NCBI RefSeq assembly: GCF_032118995.1
Contig: NC_092659.1
Span: 9,775,177 to 9,839,176, forward strand
Direction of reading: 5' to 3'
From: Asterias amurensis
Taxonomy: Eukaryota > Echinodermata > Asteroidea > Forcipulatida > Asteriidae
DNA: 64,000 bases
Below the pieces are notes generated by a model that saw only the letters and a program-made list of their open reading frames with translations, was not told the origin of the DNA and made no database searches. The position numbers were made by a program, and so were the translations under genes. Below are positions 47,121-58,436 of this stretch, piece by piece (position 1 is the first letter of the stretch; the number at the start of each line of letters is the position of its first letter).

Positions 47121-47183
47121 TAGTTGCGATAACGTTACCCTCCTCCCAACGACCGAGGGAGGAGGGTTACGTTATCGCAACTA
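47121..47183. repeat. 63-bp hairpin
   Basis: 27-bp arms (TAGTTGCGATAACGTTACCC ... inverse) pair with about one mismatch around a short GACCG loop. No MITE family assigned. Confidence 0.85.
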
Positions 47184-47302
47184 AATAAGACTTATGTTAT
47201 GGTTTTTTAATCCTAGCGAATACTTTACTTACTTATACTTTACTTACAGTAGTACACAGTTCCATCTACAGATCTATCAGTCTATGCCTCTTTTATGGGA
47301 TT

Positions 47303-47862
47303 TCGGTCCTACTACTTGCAGTCAACTCGCCGACTTGCCGTCAACTCATTTTCGTGCGGTCAACTCATTACATTTACATGAACAATTTATAAATGGGGCA
47401 CGGAAGTGTTAAGTCTGGGCTAAACTACATCTTTCTCATGGTTTTCGGTACAAATTCATTCACAAAAACGACTTTGTGTTGATAAAAAAGTACCAATCAT
47501 TGACATCTTGGGCCAAGACTAATCAATGTGAAAAAACAAGATGGCGGCCGACGGTTTTGCTGCTTCGAGAAACTTTTTCACGAGAAAAAAACTCAAATTT
47601 TATTCCGAAATATGACCTAAAACTTACTCAAATTCTCTTTGAGCTGATACTTTACAGTTCTATGCTTCTTTAGTGGATTTTTAAATGTATAATTGGTGGA
47701 GTTGACGGCAAGTTGACGGCGCAAGTGAGTTGAATTGACGGCGAGTTGACGGCAAGTAGTAGGACCCTGGAATTTTAATGTATTTTGGTTGAGTTGATGG
47801 CGCTTTGACGGCACAAGTGAGGTTGACGGCGAGTCGGCGGCAAGTATGTAGGATCCCTCTTG
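47303..47862. repeat. Foldback repeat rich in GTTGACGGC
   Basis: Left GGTCCTACTACTTGCAGTCA is inverted at about 47742-47765 (CAAGTAGTAGGACC) and again, degenerate, near 47840-47858. Many GAGTTGACGGC / GCCGTCAACTC units lie between. Confidence 0.65.
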
Positions 47863-48389
47863 ACAAACACTGATTGTCGGCGTCAAGTCACTCACTTTCA
47901 CTTCAGTCGTTTTTCATGTCCATCAACCATTGCATTCCATTCATTCAATTTTTTTTCAACTATCCCATCATCCATGCCAAGTAAATTCGTTAATTTACAC
48001 CGAAAACTTGTCTATCGTGTTTTATAGAATACATATGACAACCTTACCTTATCCTGTAGTGGCCTTATACCACACAACCATGTTATTTAGTTGCATTTTC
48101 ATTGTTTTAAAAATGTCCCAGTGTGCACAGTTAACACAACAAAATAAGTACGCTCCCGATCCCCAATCTGTTTTTTTTTTAGTGAGGTAGTAGGGCGCCA
48201 CCAATCGATCGTAGGTCGCGTAGTTTTGGAAGAGATACCAATCACATCTTCGTTGGGACATGGAGGAATTTATTCCTCCATGGTTGGGAGTATCAATCAA
48301 AACGCACATGCCACAATTGAAATAAGTTTATTCACGGGATAAAAAATGGCAGGACACGGCCAATTATTTAGGTGACTTTTCCGTAGAAG

Positions 48390-48610
48390 GCGATCCAACT
48401 CCGACCCCACGTGCTCACCGAGGGGAGCCCCTGACAAGAGCTAATCGAACGATCACTTCTACTTCTCCTCACGGAAGTCCATCCGACCAAGCAGGGTACT
48501 TGGGTCTATGACCCGGGTTAGCCCCTGGAATTACGTCAAAGCTATTCGAACGTACCGTTGGCAGATCGGGGTCGACTCAGGGCCAACGGAAGCTAATCGA
48601 AATCACCCAG
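48390..48610. repeat. Foldback MITE, GGGTGCGTTCG family, degenerate
   Basis: Interior motifs GAGCCCCTGACAAGAGCTAA and AAGCTATTCGAACGTACCG match the family; the left end is damaged. Confidence 0.6.
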
Positions 48611-48790
48611 CGTGTCACGTATCACTGATCAGGGTCGGGTCACCGGAAGGCGGCGATGAGAAGGTTGCTGGTTCTTGTGTTTTGTTCGAGTTTGTTCGTT
48701 GTCACACCGTCTTCCCCTGATTGCTCTCACGAATACGCACACGTCTACCTCCATGCACACAGTGACCACTCAGATAATGACTAATAAGAA

Positions 48791-48992
48791 TGGGTGCATT
48801 CGATTAGCTTCTGGGTTGAACCCGCGGTGGTCACTCAGGTGAGCCCCTCACTCGTACGATCATACTTGCCCGCTCATGGTACGGCATGCACCGGGGGCTG
48901 GCCCGGTGAGCCCCCACGTCAAAGCTATTCGAATGCACCGGGGGCAGACCGGGGTCGACCTCGACAAAGGGAAGCTATTAACGAAAGCACCC
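48791..48992. repeat. Foldback MITE, GGGTGCGTTCG family
   Basis: Starts TGGGTGCATTCGATTAGCTT and ends with its inverse; next to a second copy. Confidence 0.72.
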
Positions 48993-48994
48993 AA

Positions 48995-49237
48995 TGGGTG
49001 CGTTCGTTTAGCTTCCCTTCTTTGTCGACCCCGTAGTGCTCACTCGGGTGAGCCCCTGACAAGAGCTATATAATCGAACGATCACACTCGCCCTCTCGTG
49101 TGACGGCACGCACCTCAGGTCACCCCCAAGTGACCCACTCCACAAGCAGGGCACCGGGGCTGACCCGGGTGAGCCCCGTTATCGAACGAACCGGGGCAGA
49201 CCAAGGTCGACCTAGGGAAGCTAAACGAACGCATCCA
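48995..49237. repeat. Foldback MITE, GGGTGCGTTCG family
   Basis: Starts TGGGTGCGTTCGTTTAGCTT and ends AGCTAAACGAACGCATCCA, immediately beside the 48791 copy. Confidence 0.75.
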
Positions 49238-49284
49238 ATGTACATTGTCAAAATGAGAGAGAGAAACAAAAAGATTCTAACTAA

Positions 49285-49420
49285 CCGGGAAATCTCGGTG
49301 GTCTTTGCATGCTTTTGAATTGCAGATGTATTGGGTTCGAATCCTACTCGAGTAGTAGGCCTATGATTGGGAATTTTCCAAATACCACCGGGAAGTTTGA
49401 AGTAGGGGCCTGCTGAGTAC
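49285..49420 (+). repeat. tRNA-derived SINE
   Basis: AAATCTCGGTGGTCTTTGCA and B box GGGTTCGAATCCTAC, followed by a body with ATTGGGAATTTTCC. Same head type as 32560. Confidence 0.6.
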
Positions 49421-49729
49421 AGTCGTTACCACTCGGTGTGAATGGTAAACCAAACAATATTCAGCTGATTATTGTCAGAAAGTTGTTTCGGAATTCAATG
49501 TGAAATCATTGTCAACGTCAAGTAGGTCTTTCTGCACGTTCACCTCACTCGCTTCCCAGGTTCGTAAACCTGGGTGTAATCCTTGGTAAGACCTTGTTGA
49601 CGTCATCAAGCCACCATCTTCGAGCATAAACTGATCCAGAAACAATGGCGCAAAAGAACATAATTCTTTTTAGTAATGTTACGTCTGACCCGAACCAAAC
49701 AAAGATAAGTGACAAACATAATTATCTCT

Positions 49730-49965
49730 CTTGTAAAAGAGTGAAAAAGCACTCTTTGAAGAGCCATATGAGGGACAACTCTTTTTCGAGTTGTCTTCCA
49801 CTCTTTTAGATTGAAGTTTGCATCTTTTTGAGTGACTTTTCACCTGTCCTGAAGTTAAACCCCTCCTAAAGAGTGAACATCTCGCTTTTTAAAGAGCTAT
49901 TTGAGGGACAACTCGAAATGTTAAGAGTAGTTTTTTTTTCACTCTTTTACATTTAGAGAGATAGG
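49730..49965. repeat. AAGAGTGAAAAA foldback repeat, two units
   Basis: Two arms share AGGGACAACTC and AAGAG(C)CATATGAGGGACAACT. AAAGAGTGAAAAAGCACTCTTT and TTTTTCACTCTTTTAC are inverses. Confidence 0.6.
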
Positions 49966-49969
49966 AAAG

Positions 49970-50105
49970 CCACTGTTGGCCCTGGCTATAGATTATGTCT
50001 CAGTTATGCACCGACACGTTTATAACCAGGAGGTCGCACGTTCGAGTTCCGCTATAATCAAGTTCCTTGTTCAACCCCCTAAAAACGAACTTGATATTTT
50101 GTCAA
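49970..50105 (+). repeat. tRNA-derived SINE, degenerate head
   Basis: GGAGGTCGCACGTTCGAGTTCC is the B-box part; TTCCTTGTTCAACCCC follows, as in the SINE at 26225. Confidence 0.55.
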
Positions 50106-50281
50106 ATTGTTGTGCTGTTTCATGTGTTTATTATCATATAACAATAAAAGTAATAGTTCGGACATACAATACTTAGCAAATTAATAAAATAATCATCATT
50201 GATTAGACATGTGTGTTTCCGGGTCTTCCTATTATTTGTGTTATCCCGACAAAAAAATCCTTAGTAAATAATCATCATATA

Positions 50282-50504
50282 ATTTGGTTTGCGGTAACAC
50301 CATCTGTGTATCTACTTGCCAGGTAGAGTTTGTTTGGTTAGAGAACTGTCTTGCTTTATTCTACTACCGCGGAGTAGATTGTTCGGGTTTGTCCGGGAGA
50401 CTTCTCAGTTCTACTCCGTGGTAGTAGATTAAAGCAAGACAGTTCTCTAAGAGCAAACTCTACCTGGCAAGTAGATACACACATGGTGTTACCGCAAACC
50501 AAAT
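50282..50504. repeat. Near-perfect foldback MITE, TTTGGTTTGCGG family
   Basis: 223 bp. Ends ATTTGGTTTGCGGTAACACC and exact inverse; the arms pair for about 100 bp with small differences (GTAGATAC, GGTAGAGTTTG, AGAGAACTGTCTTGCTTTA). Confidence 0.9.
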
Positions 50505-50766
50505 AGATGTTGATACTACACCATGCAATGCTTCAGATCCTATATAAATAATCATCATTAACTATACAAATGTTGTTTAATGTTTAGCTATTTAAGCTAT
50601 TCCTTTTTATTAATTTTTTGTATCCTGACAAAAGATTAGCGGTCCAGTAATAATTTCTTCTTGTACAGATTTAAGTAGGCTAGGCCTACCCATCTAATTA
50701 TAAAGAACTCCTGCGATTTCAAGCACGGACAAATGCCGAAAATGACGAGGCCGACGAAGCAGGAGC

Positions 50767-52367
50767 CTAAACGGTAATGACACAATTTACTGCCTGCTTT
50801 AATGGCAAGGAATGAAGTGCGCGAACCTCGGCGTCTGGGTGCACGACCTTCTCATGTTTCTTTAATGCACGCTGACTTTGCAAGCGCTTATTGCACGTCA
50901 AACATTTATAAGGAACTGCAAACATGCGTCTTGGGTTGTTACTTACACGAACACCGGGGCTCACATTGCCTTTTTGGCTCTTTTGTGCTTTGGCTGCAGA
51001 TGTGGACTGCCCAAATGTCTGATAAATTGATGTTAACTGTTTCAGCGTTCTTTCTACATCATGAGTTGATGGGTTGACCAATGGTTGATCAACTTCTATC
51101 AACTGTTCTTGTTGTCCATCGCCTAACTCCCAAATGTTTCTATCGTGTATCCTTTGATGGCGTTCTAAGTTACTCTTGTGACTGCTTGCATACGAGCACA
51201 CTTTGCAAGTAAAGGCTTTAACGCCACTGTGAACACTCATGTGACGTTTGAGCAAAGCTTTGCGACAGAAGACGCGCCTGCATGTCGTACATGAGTATCC
51301 CTGCTTGTGTTGATGACGAACATGATGTCTCAGTTCAGACTTACTCTTGAAGATCTCACCGCAGCATTCAATGTGTTTATTAGGACTGTGCATTGCCTTA
51401 CAATGACGTACTAGGTTCGAACGTCTTTTGCTCGTGTAGGAACACTCCTGGCATACCAACACCGGCATTTCAGTTTCGATGTTGCATGGTCGAAACACTT
51501 TGGAAAATTGACTGCCCGACGCTTGAATCTGTTCTTCCAGCAGAATCTGAGGATCCATACCCTTGTTACACAGTGAGTTGAAAGGTAACCAACTACACAC
51601 CTGGCGACGATCTGGAGACCCACATATCAAGGAGGCACCTGGAGAAAGAATACTAATAATAGCATCATGATGTCAACGTTTTCAACTGTTGTTATGGGGG
51701 AACTTCTGGTCAATTAAAACTGTAGGCCGCATTTTGTATAAAGCTATTCTTCAGCGCCGTTTGCATAATAAATGTAAGATAATCTGACGTGGATTAAACA
51801 TTGAAACAATGACTCTCAGAAAAGCGAACTGAAGACAAGGAATGACTTTTCAGGTTAAGATACGGGATAGGAGAACCACAAAGATTTTTTTCCCGGGAAA
51901 ACCTAGTCTGAAAACCCGATCAATGTATTGCCATGCCCCGGTGTGATTCTAACGGGGTCCTAGGCGACCAAGGTTACCACTACACTAACCCAAAATGGTT
52001 TATAATCGACGGGAACTTAAAGGTGAATTAACAAAAAACGCAATTTCATATGAATTAGTGGCGAAGGATGAGCAATAGTAATACACTGCTTGGAAGTTTT
52101 TTTTTGTGTGAACATTTCGCCTGGAACATCGAGTTATGAACCTGCCTCTGTTCGGTATTTGCTACGATCGATAAACGCTCGGCTTAAAACAAAACTAATT
52201 TTGTTAAAACAATATTCCCACCGCAATTGTTTTAAAAAATAAATAAATAAAGATATGCTGCTATGCTATAACAAGTTGCTGCTATGCCAACAAATTGATT
52301 AGTCCTCACTGTGTATTAAGATGTTGTAGGACTTACCCTGTGTAGTTATTGATGATAGTACGTCCAT
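50767..52367 (-). CDS. C2H2 zinc-finger protein, two exons, 300 aa
   Basis: Probable DNA-binding regulator. Exon 1 is 52367-52337 (MDVLSSITTQ) and exon 2 is 51638-50767. The GTAAGT donor and CTCCAG acceptor join in frame (TTQ-GASLICGSP). Zinc fingers: LVCQECSYTSKRRSNLVRH; IECCGEIFKSKSELRHH, with adjacent cysteines in place of C-x2-C; YSCTTC...HMSVH; FTCKVCSYASSHKSNLERH; and after a ~75-residue polar linker, YKCLTCNKRLQSQRALKKH. The CSY(T/A)S type of fingers 1 and 4 is common in REST/ZNF-like proteins, but I cannot name an ortholog. Confidence 0.85.
51900..51985 (-). repeat. SINE-like tRNA head, minus strand
   Basis: Reads on the minus strand as TTAGTGTAGTGGTAACCTTGG, with GGACCCCGTTAGAATCACAC in the B-box position. 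Degenerate. It lies in the intron of the neighbouring zinc-finger gene. Confidence 0.45.
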
Positions 52368-52399
52368 TGTGGTATAAAACACTCAATGACTTGAAACTA

Positions 52400-53192
52400 C
52401 TCTAACTCACTTATTTCTCTGAAGATAACCACGATCATTCAAGAGTGTGTCTTAGTATGTAGCCAGGGGCTAGCAGTGGTACCTCATGTCGACTATTAGG
52501 GGGTATACTGATCATGGCGAGGAAGCTTACTGAGTCCCACCCTGCCGGCCCAACTCAAAGGACCATTAGTTCTTGGTAGCCTATGGGTAAACACTCCTTT
52601 ATTATTAGTTAAAAGAATTTGACAATAATGTCAACCTTTGAGCAAAAATGGCCATCGGTATTCAATGGCCGCCACGCTTGGTTGTCTATTATTGTCGTTT
52701 ATCGGGATGAGAAGGGTGGATGAATTGGAAATATCTTTGATATGCTGACCAAGGACCATGGAATCGGCATTAGTTTGAGAAATGAAAACTTTGTAATTGA
52801 GTAAATGGTTCATTGCTACTGATCTGACCCCTCTCTTTCAACCTTCAAACGAGTTTGTCCCCCCCGCCCCCCCCCCCAAAAAAAAGGAGGTCAATTATTC
52901 TGCATTATATCGATATGTGTCATTTGAATGCATTTATTTATTTATTTATTTATTTATTTGAAATGTTATTATTATTATTTTTGCTGATATTTGAAAACGA
53001 AAAGACTCATTGCTACTATGGATTAATATACGGTTACGCCTTTTCCGTAAAAGAAAAAAAAAATCACATAGGGCCTATGCAAAATGATCGAAAAGTTGTT
53101 GTTTTACTTAACTATAGAAGAAGTAGGCCTACAATGTACCACGGTGGAATGGCCTGTATACGGGATAGCAGCACTAGGCGTTTGTACGTTAT
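52400..53192. other. Intergenic, mostly unassigned
   Basis: No coding exon recognised. Contains a C-run (~52860-52876) and an (ATTT)n run (~52932-52960). Confidence 0.5.
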
Positions 53193-53196
53193 TTAA

Positions 53197-53536
53197 AGGC
53201 AGTGGACAATATTGGTAATTAACCAAACATTGTGTTAGCATTAAACCTTAATTGGTATATAAAATAATACATTGTGAGAGACGGCTCACTCTGAAGTAAC
53301 GTAGTTTTCAAAAAAGAAGTAATTTTCTGCGAATTTGATTTCGAAACCTCGGATTTAGAGGTCTCGAAATCAATCTGAAAGCACACAACTTCGTGTGACC
53401 ATGTGTGACCATTTCGTTCATTATTATCTCGAATTTGCGACGACCGATTGAGCTCAAAATTTCACAGGTTTGTTGTTTTATGCGTATGTTGAGATACAAG
53501 TGCAAAGACAGGTCTATGACAATTACCAATAGTGTC
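53197..53536. mobile_element. TTAA MITE family 1, right end lost into family 3
   Basis: Starts after TTAA (AGGCAGTGGACAATATTGG); its right end AATTACCAATAGTGTCC runs directly into family 3. Confidence 0.8.
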
Positions 53537-53856
53537 CTTGTAGGACAAAAATCACAATGTCCACAGATTTACACTAAACTTACACAGTTTGAAGATAATG
53601 ATAGTAGAAAGCTTCCCTGAAAATATTACGTGTTGAGGTGCTGTAGTTTTGGGGGAAATGAGTAAAACAATGGCATGAAAATAATTTTCGTCTCATGAGA
53701 CGAAAATTATTTTAAGCATTTACAAACGTATTTTCATGATATTGTTTTACTCATTTCTCAAAAACTACAGCACCTCAGTAAGTAATATTTGAAGGGAAGC
53801 TTTCCACTATCATTATCTTCAAACCCTGTAAGTTAAAAAAAAAGTACCCAAATCCT
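53537..53856. mobile_element. TTAA MITE family 3
   Basis: Ends AAAGTACCCAAATCCT before TTAA (53857-53860). The centre is a perfect palindrome around TTTTCGTCTCATGAGACGAAAA; the arms pair over more than 100 bp. The left tip is missing. Confidence 0.83.
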
Positions 53857-54104
53857 TTAACAAATGCAGTTACAGATGGTTAGGGCCTATAATATACAAA
53901 ACACTTTTACAATATTGGTATCCTTCGCGTCTGAAATTGACAGTATAGTGGATATGTCGTTATGATGAAGCGGTTAAAGTGCGATCTGGCGAGAGAAGCA
54001 GTCTGGTTCGATGCCTGAGGAACGAAGTTCCTTTGAAGTGATTTTTATTGTCGTGATTTCCCATCATTGTAGTCCCGCGTTATGTGCCGAAATCACAACT
54101 TATT

Positions 54105-54205
54105 ACCGGCTGTGATTCGAACCCTATTATTAAACACGACTTTGCCATTCTAAAGAATGCAATGACCACCGAGATTTGCCGGTGGCAGTTCGAATCTGGG
54201 GCGGG
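54105..54205 (-). repeat. tRNA-derived SINE, minus strand
   Basis: AATCTCGGTGGTCATTGCAT on the minus strand and a B-box-like run in GGGTTCGAATCACAGC. Same head type as 32560. Confidence 0.55.
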
Positions 54206-54470
54206 TTTTTCCTCTTTTTAATTGGGGGGGGGGGATAATGTACATGTCTAATGGACAGTGACTCTTGACGTTCAGTCATTATCTGAGTGGTCACTGTGTG
54301 TGTAATTCGTGAGAGCAATCAGGGGAGACGGTGACAACGGAATAAAACCTCGAACAAAACACGGAATCCAACGACCTTCTCATCCGTCGCAGCTTCCCGG
54401 TGACCCGACCCTGATCAGTGATACGTGACACACTAAAGCGCGTGGGTTGGGTGCATCTGGCCCCACCTTT

Positions 54471-54660
54471 TCATCATAGACCTTATCGCAAATACCAATG
54501 CGCAAGCGCAGACTGTTGAATGAGGTGCATTGTGGGATAGATATGGATCAAATTTGGATACCAGCTAGACCACAATGCACCTAATTCCAAGCTTTACGCG
54601 CGCCCCCCAGTATTTGCGAAAATGTCTATAGGAAACACGCGCTATAGACCTTTCCAAAAA
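54471..54660. repeat. MITE with CATAGACCTT ends
   Basis: Left ATAGACCTTATCGCAAATAC and right GTATTTGCGAAAATGTCTAT are near-inverses, with GGTGCATTGTGGGA and its inverse inside. Confidence 0.7.
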
Positions 54661-54816
54661 CAGTGAAAAAGATCGCACTACGTGTCTAATTCATAACTAT
54701 AAATAAACAAGAGAAGTGGTCGACTAGTCTCATTTTGTACTCGGCTCAATATTGATTTGAACCCGAACACTGGAACATCATTATGTATTCGTTTGGTTTT
54801 AACGAATTGATTTTAG

Positions 54817-54966
54817 TGGGGGCGTTCGTTAAGCTTCCCCCTGGGTCGACCCCGGTGTGTGTGGCGTTTTTTTCCAAGGACGAACGTGGGTAATTATCTG
54901 CACACGTTCGTCCTGGAAAAAACCCACACCTGGGGTCGACCCAGGGAAGCTAAACGAACGCACCCA
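54817..54966. repeat. Foldback MITE, GGGTGCGTTCG family, divergent centre
   Basis: Ends GGGGGCGTTCGTTAAGCTTC and inverse. The centre pairs through CCAAGGACGAACGTG / CACACGTTCGTCCTGG, unlike the other copies. Confidence 0.78.
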
Positions 54967-55197
54967 TTGAAACAGTCTGGTTAGGGGCCTTCGTCTATAA
55001 TTGTGTATTTTTTAATAATGATAATTTTTCAGTTTTTCTTTATTTTGTTTTTAACGTATAAGCTATAGGCTTATTTTTTTATATTTTTATGGACGATGAT
55101 GTCAAAGTGGGAATTCCTTCCTATGAGAGTAACTTCCCCAATATTATACATTTAAAATCTATAATAGATTGCATCCAAATGAATCTATAAGGGGCCT

Positions 55198-55365
55198 GCC
55201 CCCGATTTCACGAAGCGTTGCGACGCGTCGCAAGTGCAAGTTGCGACCGGTTACACGTCGTAAGTTGCGAACTCGTCGCAGCCGCGACGTGTCTTATAGG
55301 TCTGCGACGCATCGCAAACCCTACGATGCGTCGCTACTTGCGATGAGTTTCGTGAAATCGGGGGC
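55198..55365. repeat. GC-rich foldback element
   Basis: GCCCCCGATTTCACGAAGCG and TTTCGTGAAATCGGGGGC are inverse ends, with many GCGACGCGTCGC-type units inside. It overlaps an open frame that I attribute to chance. Confidence 0.8.
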
Positions 55366-55369
55366 TGGT

Positions 55370-56600
55370 CTGTATGGTATGCTACGTGTCTATTACGTCG
55401 GAGGGTGCTCGCCATTAATCCTGTACCGAACATTTGAAAAATTGCTGACGAACTCACGGAGCATAATAGTTCTCATACGTGCACAAAGGACCCGATATCT
55501 TCTGGCACCTCAAAGAAAAAACCTAGAGGCATGCCTGGACACCTTGTATAGTATACTTTTCTGATCCAGCCATTTGGTGTTGTGTCATAATAAACATGCT
55601 TGATTCAATTTGTAAGATTCTTTGACACAGAGCATGTCTGTACTTCACTGAGAAAGCTCCAATGTAAATCATAAAGCTTTAAAGGCCAGTCATAAATTAT
55701 ACTGGGATATTCTTTTATCTCTGGTTAGGGTTCATCTTGGGGAAAGTTTGCATCTAGGGGAGGTGACGAATCCGTGAGAATATGTGTTTCTACCCGTTGG
55801 AAGCCTCTGAATAATAGGCATAATTTAATATAGCTCCTTTTTGCTTAGCAGAACTGTTACAGTAACAACAATATTTTTCCGGTATAGAGCAGCTCTAAGT
55901 AATTGGTAGTCAGTATCCATTAATAGGTTTCCAATGTCACTCACCGCCATTATATTCTAAAACTCTCCCTATTTTTAACAAGACCTTTTTTTAGAGGGGA
56001 TACTCATATGACTGATGACCTTTGAATTACGCGCGACCAGTTAGGCCGTGAGGGGAGTACGTGCGCCTTGATGTCCGCAATAGCCACCCCAGGAGACCCC
56101 AAAAGTGACTTACAAACTACAGCTTTAGCTTTGCAGTAATAATGGTGCTGAGTCAAACACTATTTTGTTATTTTACAGTTCACATTGTGTAGGACTACAA
56201 AAAGCAAATGAGAACTTTGGGCAAAGTGCCCCCTTGAAAAAGGTGTGTGCCACTCTGGTTTTACCCAAGTGCATAATATAATGGCTATACGATTTCGGAT
56301 TTTGGCGTCCCACTCATTATGACCGCCGACCGGTTGACTTTAGTCACTGAGCCTCGTTCTCGTGCCGGAGGTCCCTGAGCACTCGCGCCAACTAGCAAAC
56401 TTGCCAGAACCTTCACAATTTAATGTATACTGCATGAACACGGAGTGGCTTTTCAAACCGAAAGTCAGATTGTTATTGAACTAATAAAAGGACTCTCACG
56501 GGATTGGGACTTGAGTCAAGTCTACCGACTGACGTGACACCGCCGAGCGGAAAAACTTGGGCTGTCCAAGGGAGGGCGCCCTTTAACACACAGCCACACG
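55370..56600. other. Unassigned intergenic sequence
   Basis: No coding exon or known repeat recognised across about 1.2 kb; only short T runs and scattered weak open frames. Confidence 0.45.
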
Positions 56601-56608
56601 AAAAGGTT

Positions 56609-58436
56609 GACACTTATTCTCAAACGTTTGGGGTTCATTGGTACACACAATTAGTATCCGAAGTAATAAGGCTACACTAAACTGGCAGCAACAGTCCTCA
56701 CACTTCCCACGATTGGCCGTGTACACAATACAGCGTATAGTCAACACGCACGCTGACTGCATGAAAAGACCCCACTAATATACCCTTCACAGAACCCGTC
56801 CCCAAAGTATTTAAACCCCGGTAGAATTTCTTCAAAGTTTTAGAATCTATTAATGAAGAATGTAGCTTAATAAATATTATTTTTTCATATTTTTCCTATG
56901 TATGGTTGTCAACTTATTCAAAGTTAAAGTCATCTCAAACGTTTGGGGCTCATCGATTTCCCAGTACCGCCTATACAGCGTATAGTCAACAGGCACGCTG
57001 ACTGCAAGAACAGATCCCCACTATTATACCCTTCACAGAACCCGTCCTCAGAGTATTTAAACCCGGTAGAATTTCTTCAAAGTTTTAGGATCTGTTAATG
57101 AAGAATGTAGCTTAATAGATATTATTTTTTCATATTTTTCCTATGTATAATTGTCAACTTATTCAAAGTTAAAGTCATCTCAAACGTTTGGGGCTCATCG
57201 GTTTCCCAGTACCGCCAATACAGCGTATAGTCAACAGGCACGCTGACTGCATGAAAAGACCCCACTAATATACCCTTCACAGAATCCGTCCTCAGAGTAT
57301 TTAAACCCGGTAGAATTTCTTCAAAGTTTTAGAATCTATTAATGAACAATGTAGCTTAATAAATATTATTTTTTCATATTTTTCCTATGTATAGTTGTCA
57401 ACTTATTCAAAGTTAAAGTCATCTCAAACGTTTGGGGCTCATCGATTTCAAAGTACCGCCTATACAGCGTATAGTCAACACGCACGCTGACTGCATGAAA
57501 AGACCCCGCTATTATACCCTTCACAGAACCCGTCCCCAAAGTATTTAAATCCCGGTAGAATTTCTTCAAAGTTTTAGAATCTATTTATGAAGAATGTAGC
57601 TTAATAAATATTATTTTTTCATATTTTTCCTATGTATAGTTGTCAACTTATTCAAAGTTAAAGTCATCTCAAACGTTTGGGGCTCATCGATTTCAAAGTA
57701 CCGCCAATACAGCGTATAGTCAACACGCACGCTGACTGCATGAAAAGACCCCACTAATATACCCTTCACAGAACCCGTCCCCAAAGTATTTAAACCCCGG
57801 TAGAATTTCTTCAAAGTTTTAGAATCTATTAATGAAGAATGTAGCTTAATAAATAATATTTTTTCATATTTTTCCTATGTATAGTTGTCAACTTATTCAA
57901 AGTTAAAGTCATCTCAAACGTTTGGGGCTCATCGGTTTCCTAGTACCGCCAATACAGCGTATAGTCAACACGCACGCTAACTGCATGAAAAGACCCCACT
58001 ATTATACCCTTCACAGAACCCGTCCCCAAAGTATTTAAACCCCGGTAGAATTTCTTCAAGTTTTTAGAATCTATTTATGAAGAATGTAGCTTTATAAATG
58101 ATATTTTTTCATATTTTTCCTATTTGTAATTGTCAACTTATTCAAAGTGAAAGTCATCTCAAACGTTTGGGGCTCATCGATTTCCTAATACCGCCAATAC
58201 AGCGTTAGTCAACAAGCACGCTGACTGTAATAACAGATCCCCACTATTATACCCTTCACAGAACCTATCCTCATAGTATTTAAACCTCCACGGAATTTCT
58301 TCAAATTTTTAGAATCTATTGTTGAGGAATGTAGCTTAGTATATAATTTGTTTCATATTTTTACTAATTATAATTACCGACTTATTCAAAGTTAAAGTCA
58401 TCTCAAACGTTTGGGGCTCATCGATTTCCGTGTACA
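56609..58436 (-). repeat. Left arm: tandem ~245-bp array
   Basis: CAAACGTTTG recurs at 56621, 56936, 57181, 57425 and on to about 58404, at ~245-bp spacing after a longer outer unit. That is seven regular units plus the special outer one. Units near the spacer are more divergent. Confidence 0.93.

Noticed and set aside
55169-55564. 131-residue Arg-rich frame as a gene
   Set aside because: It mostly translates a GC-rich palindrome.
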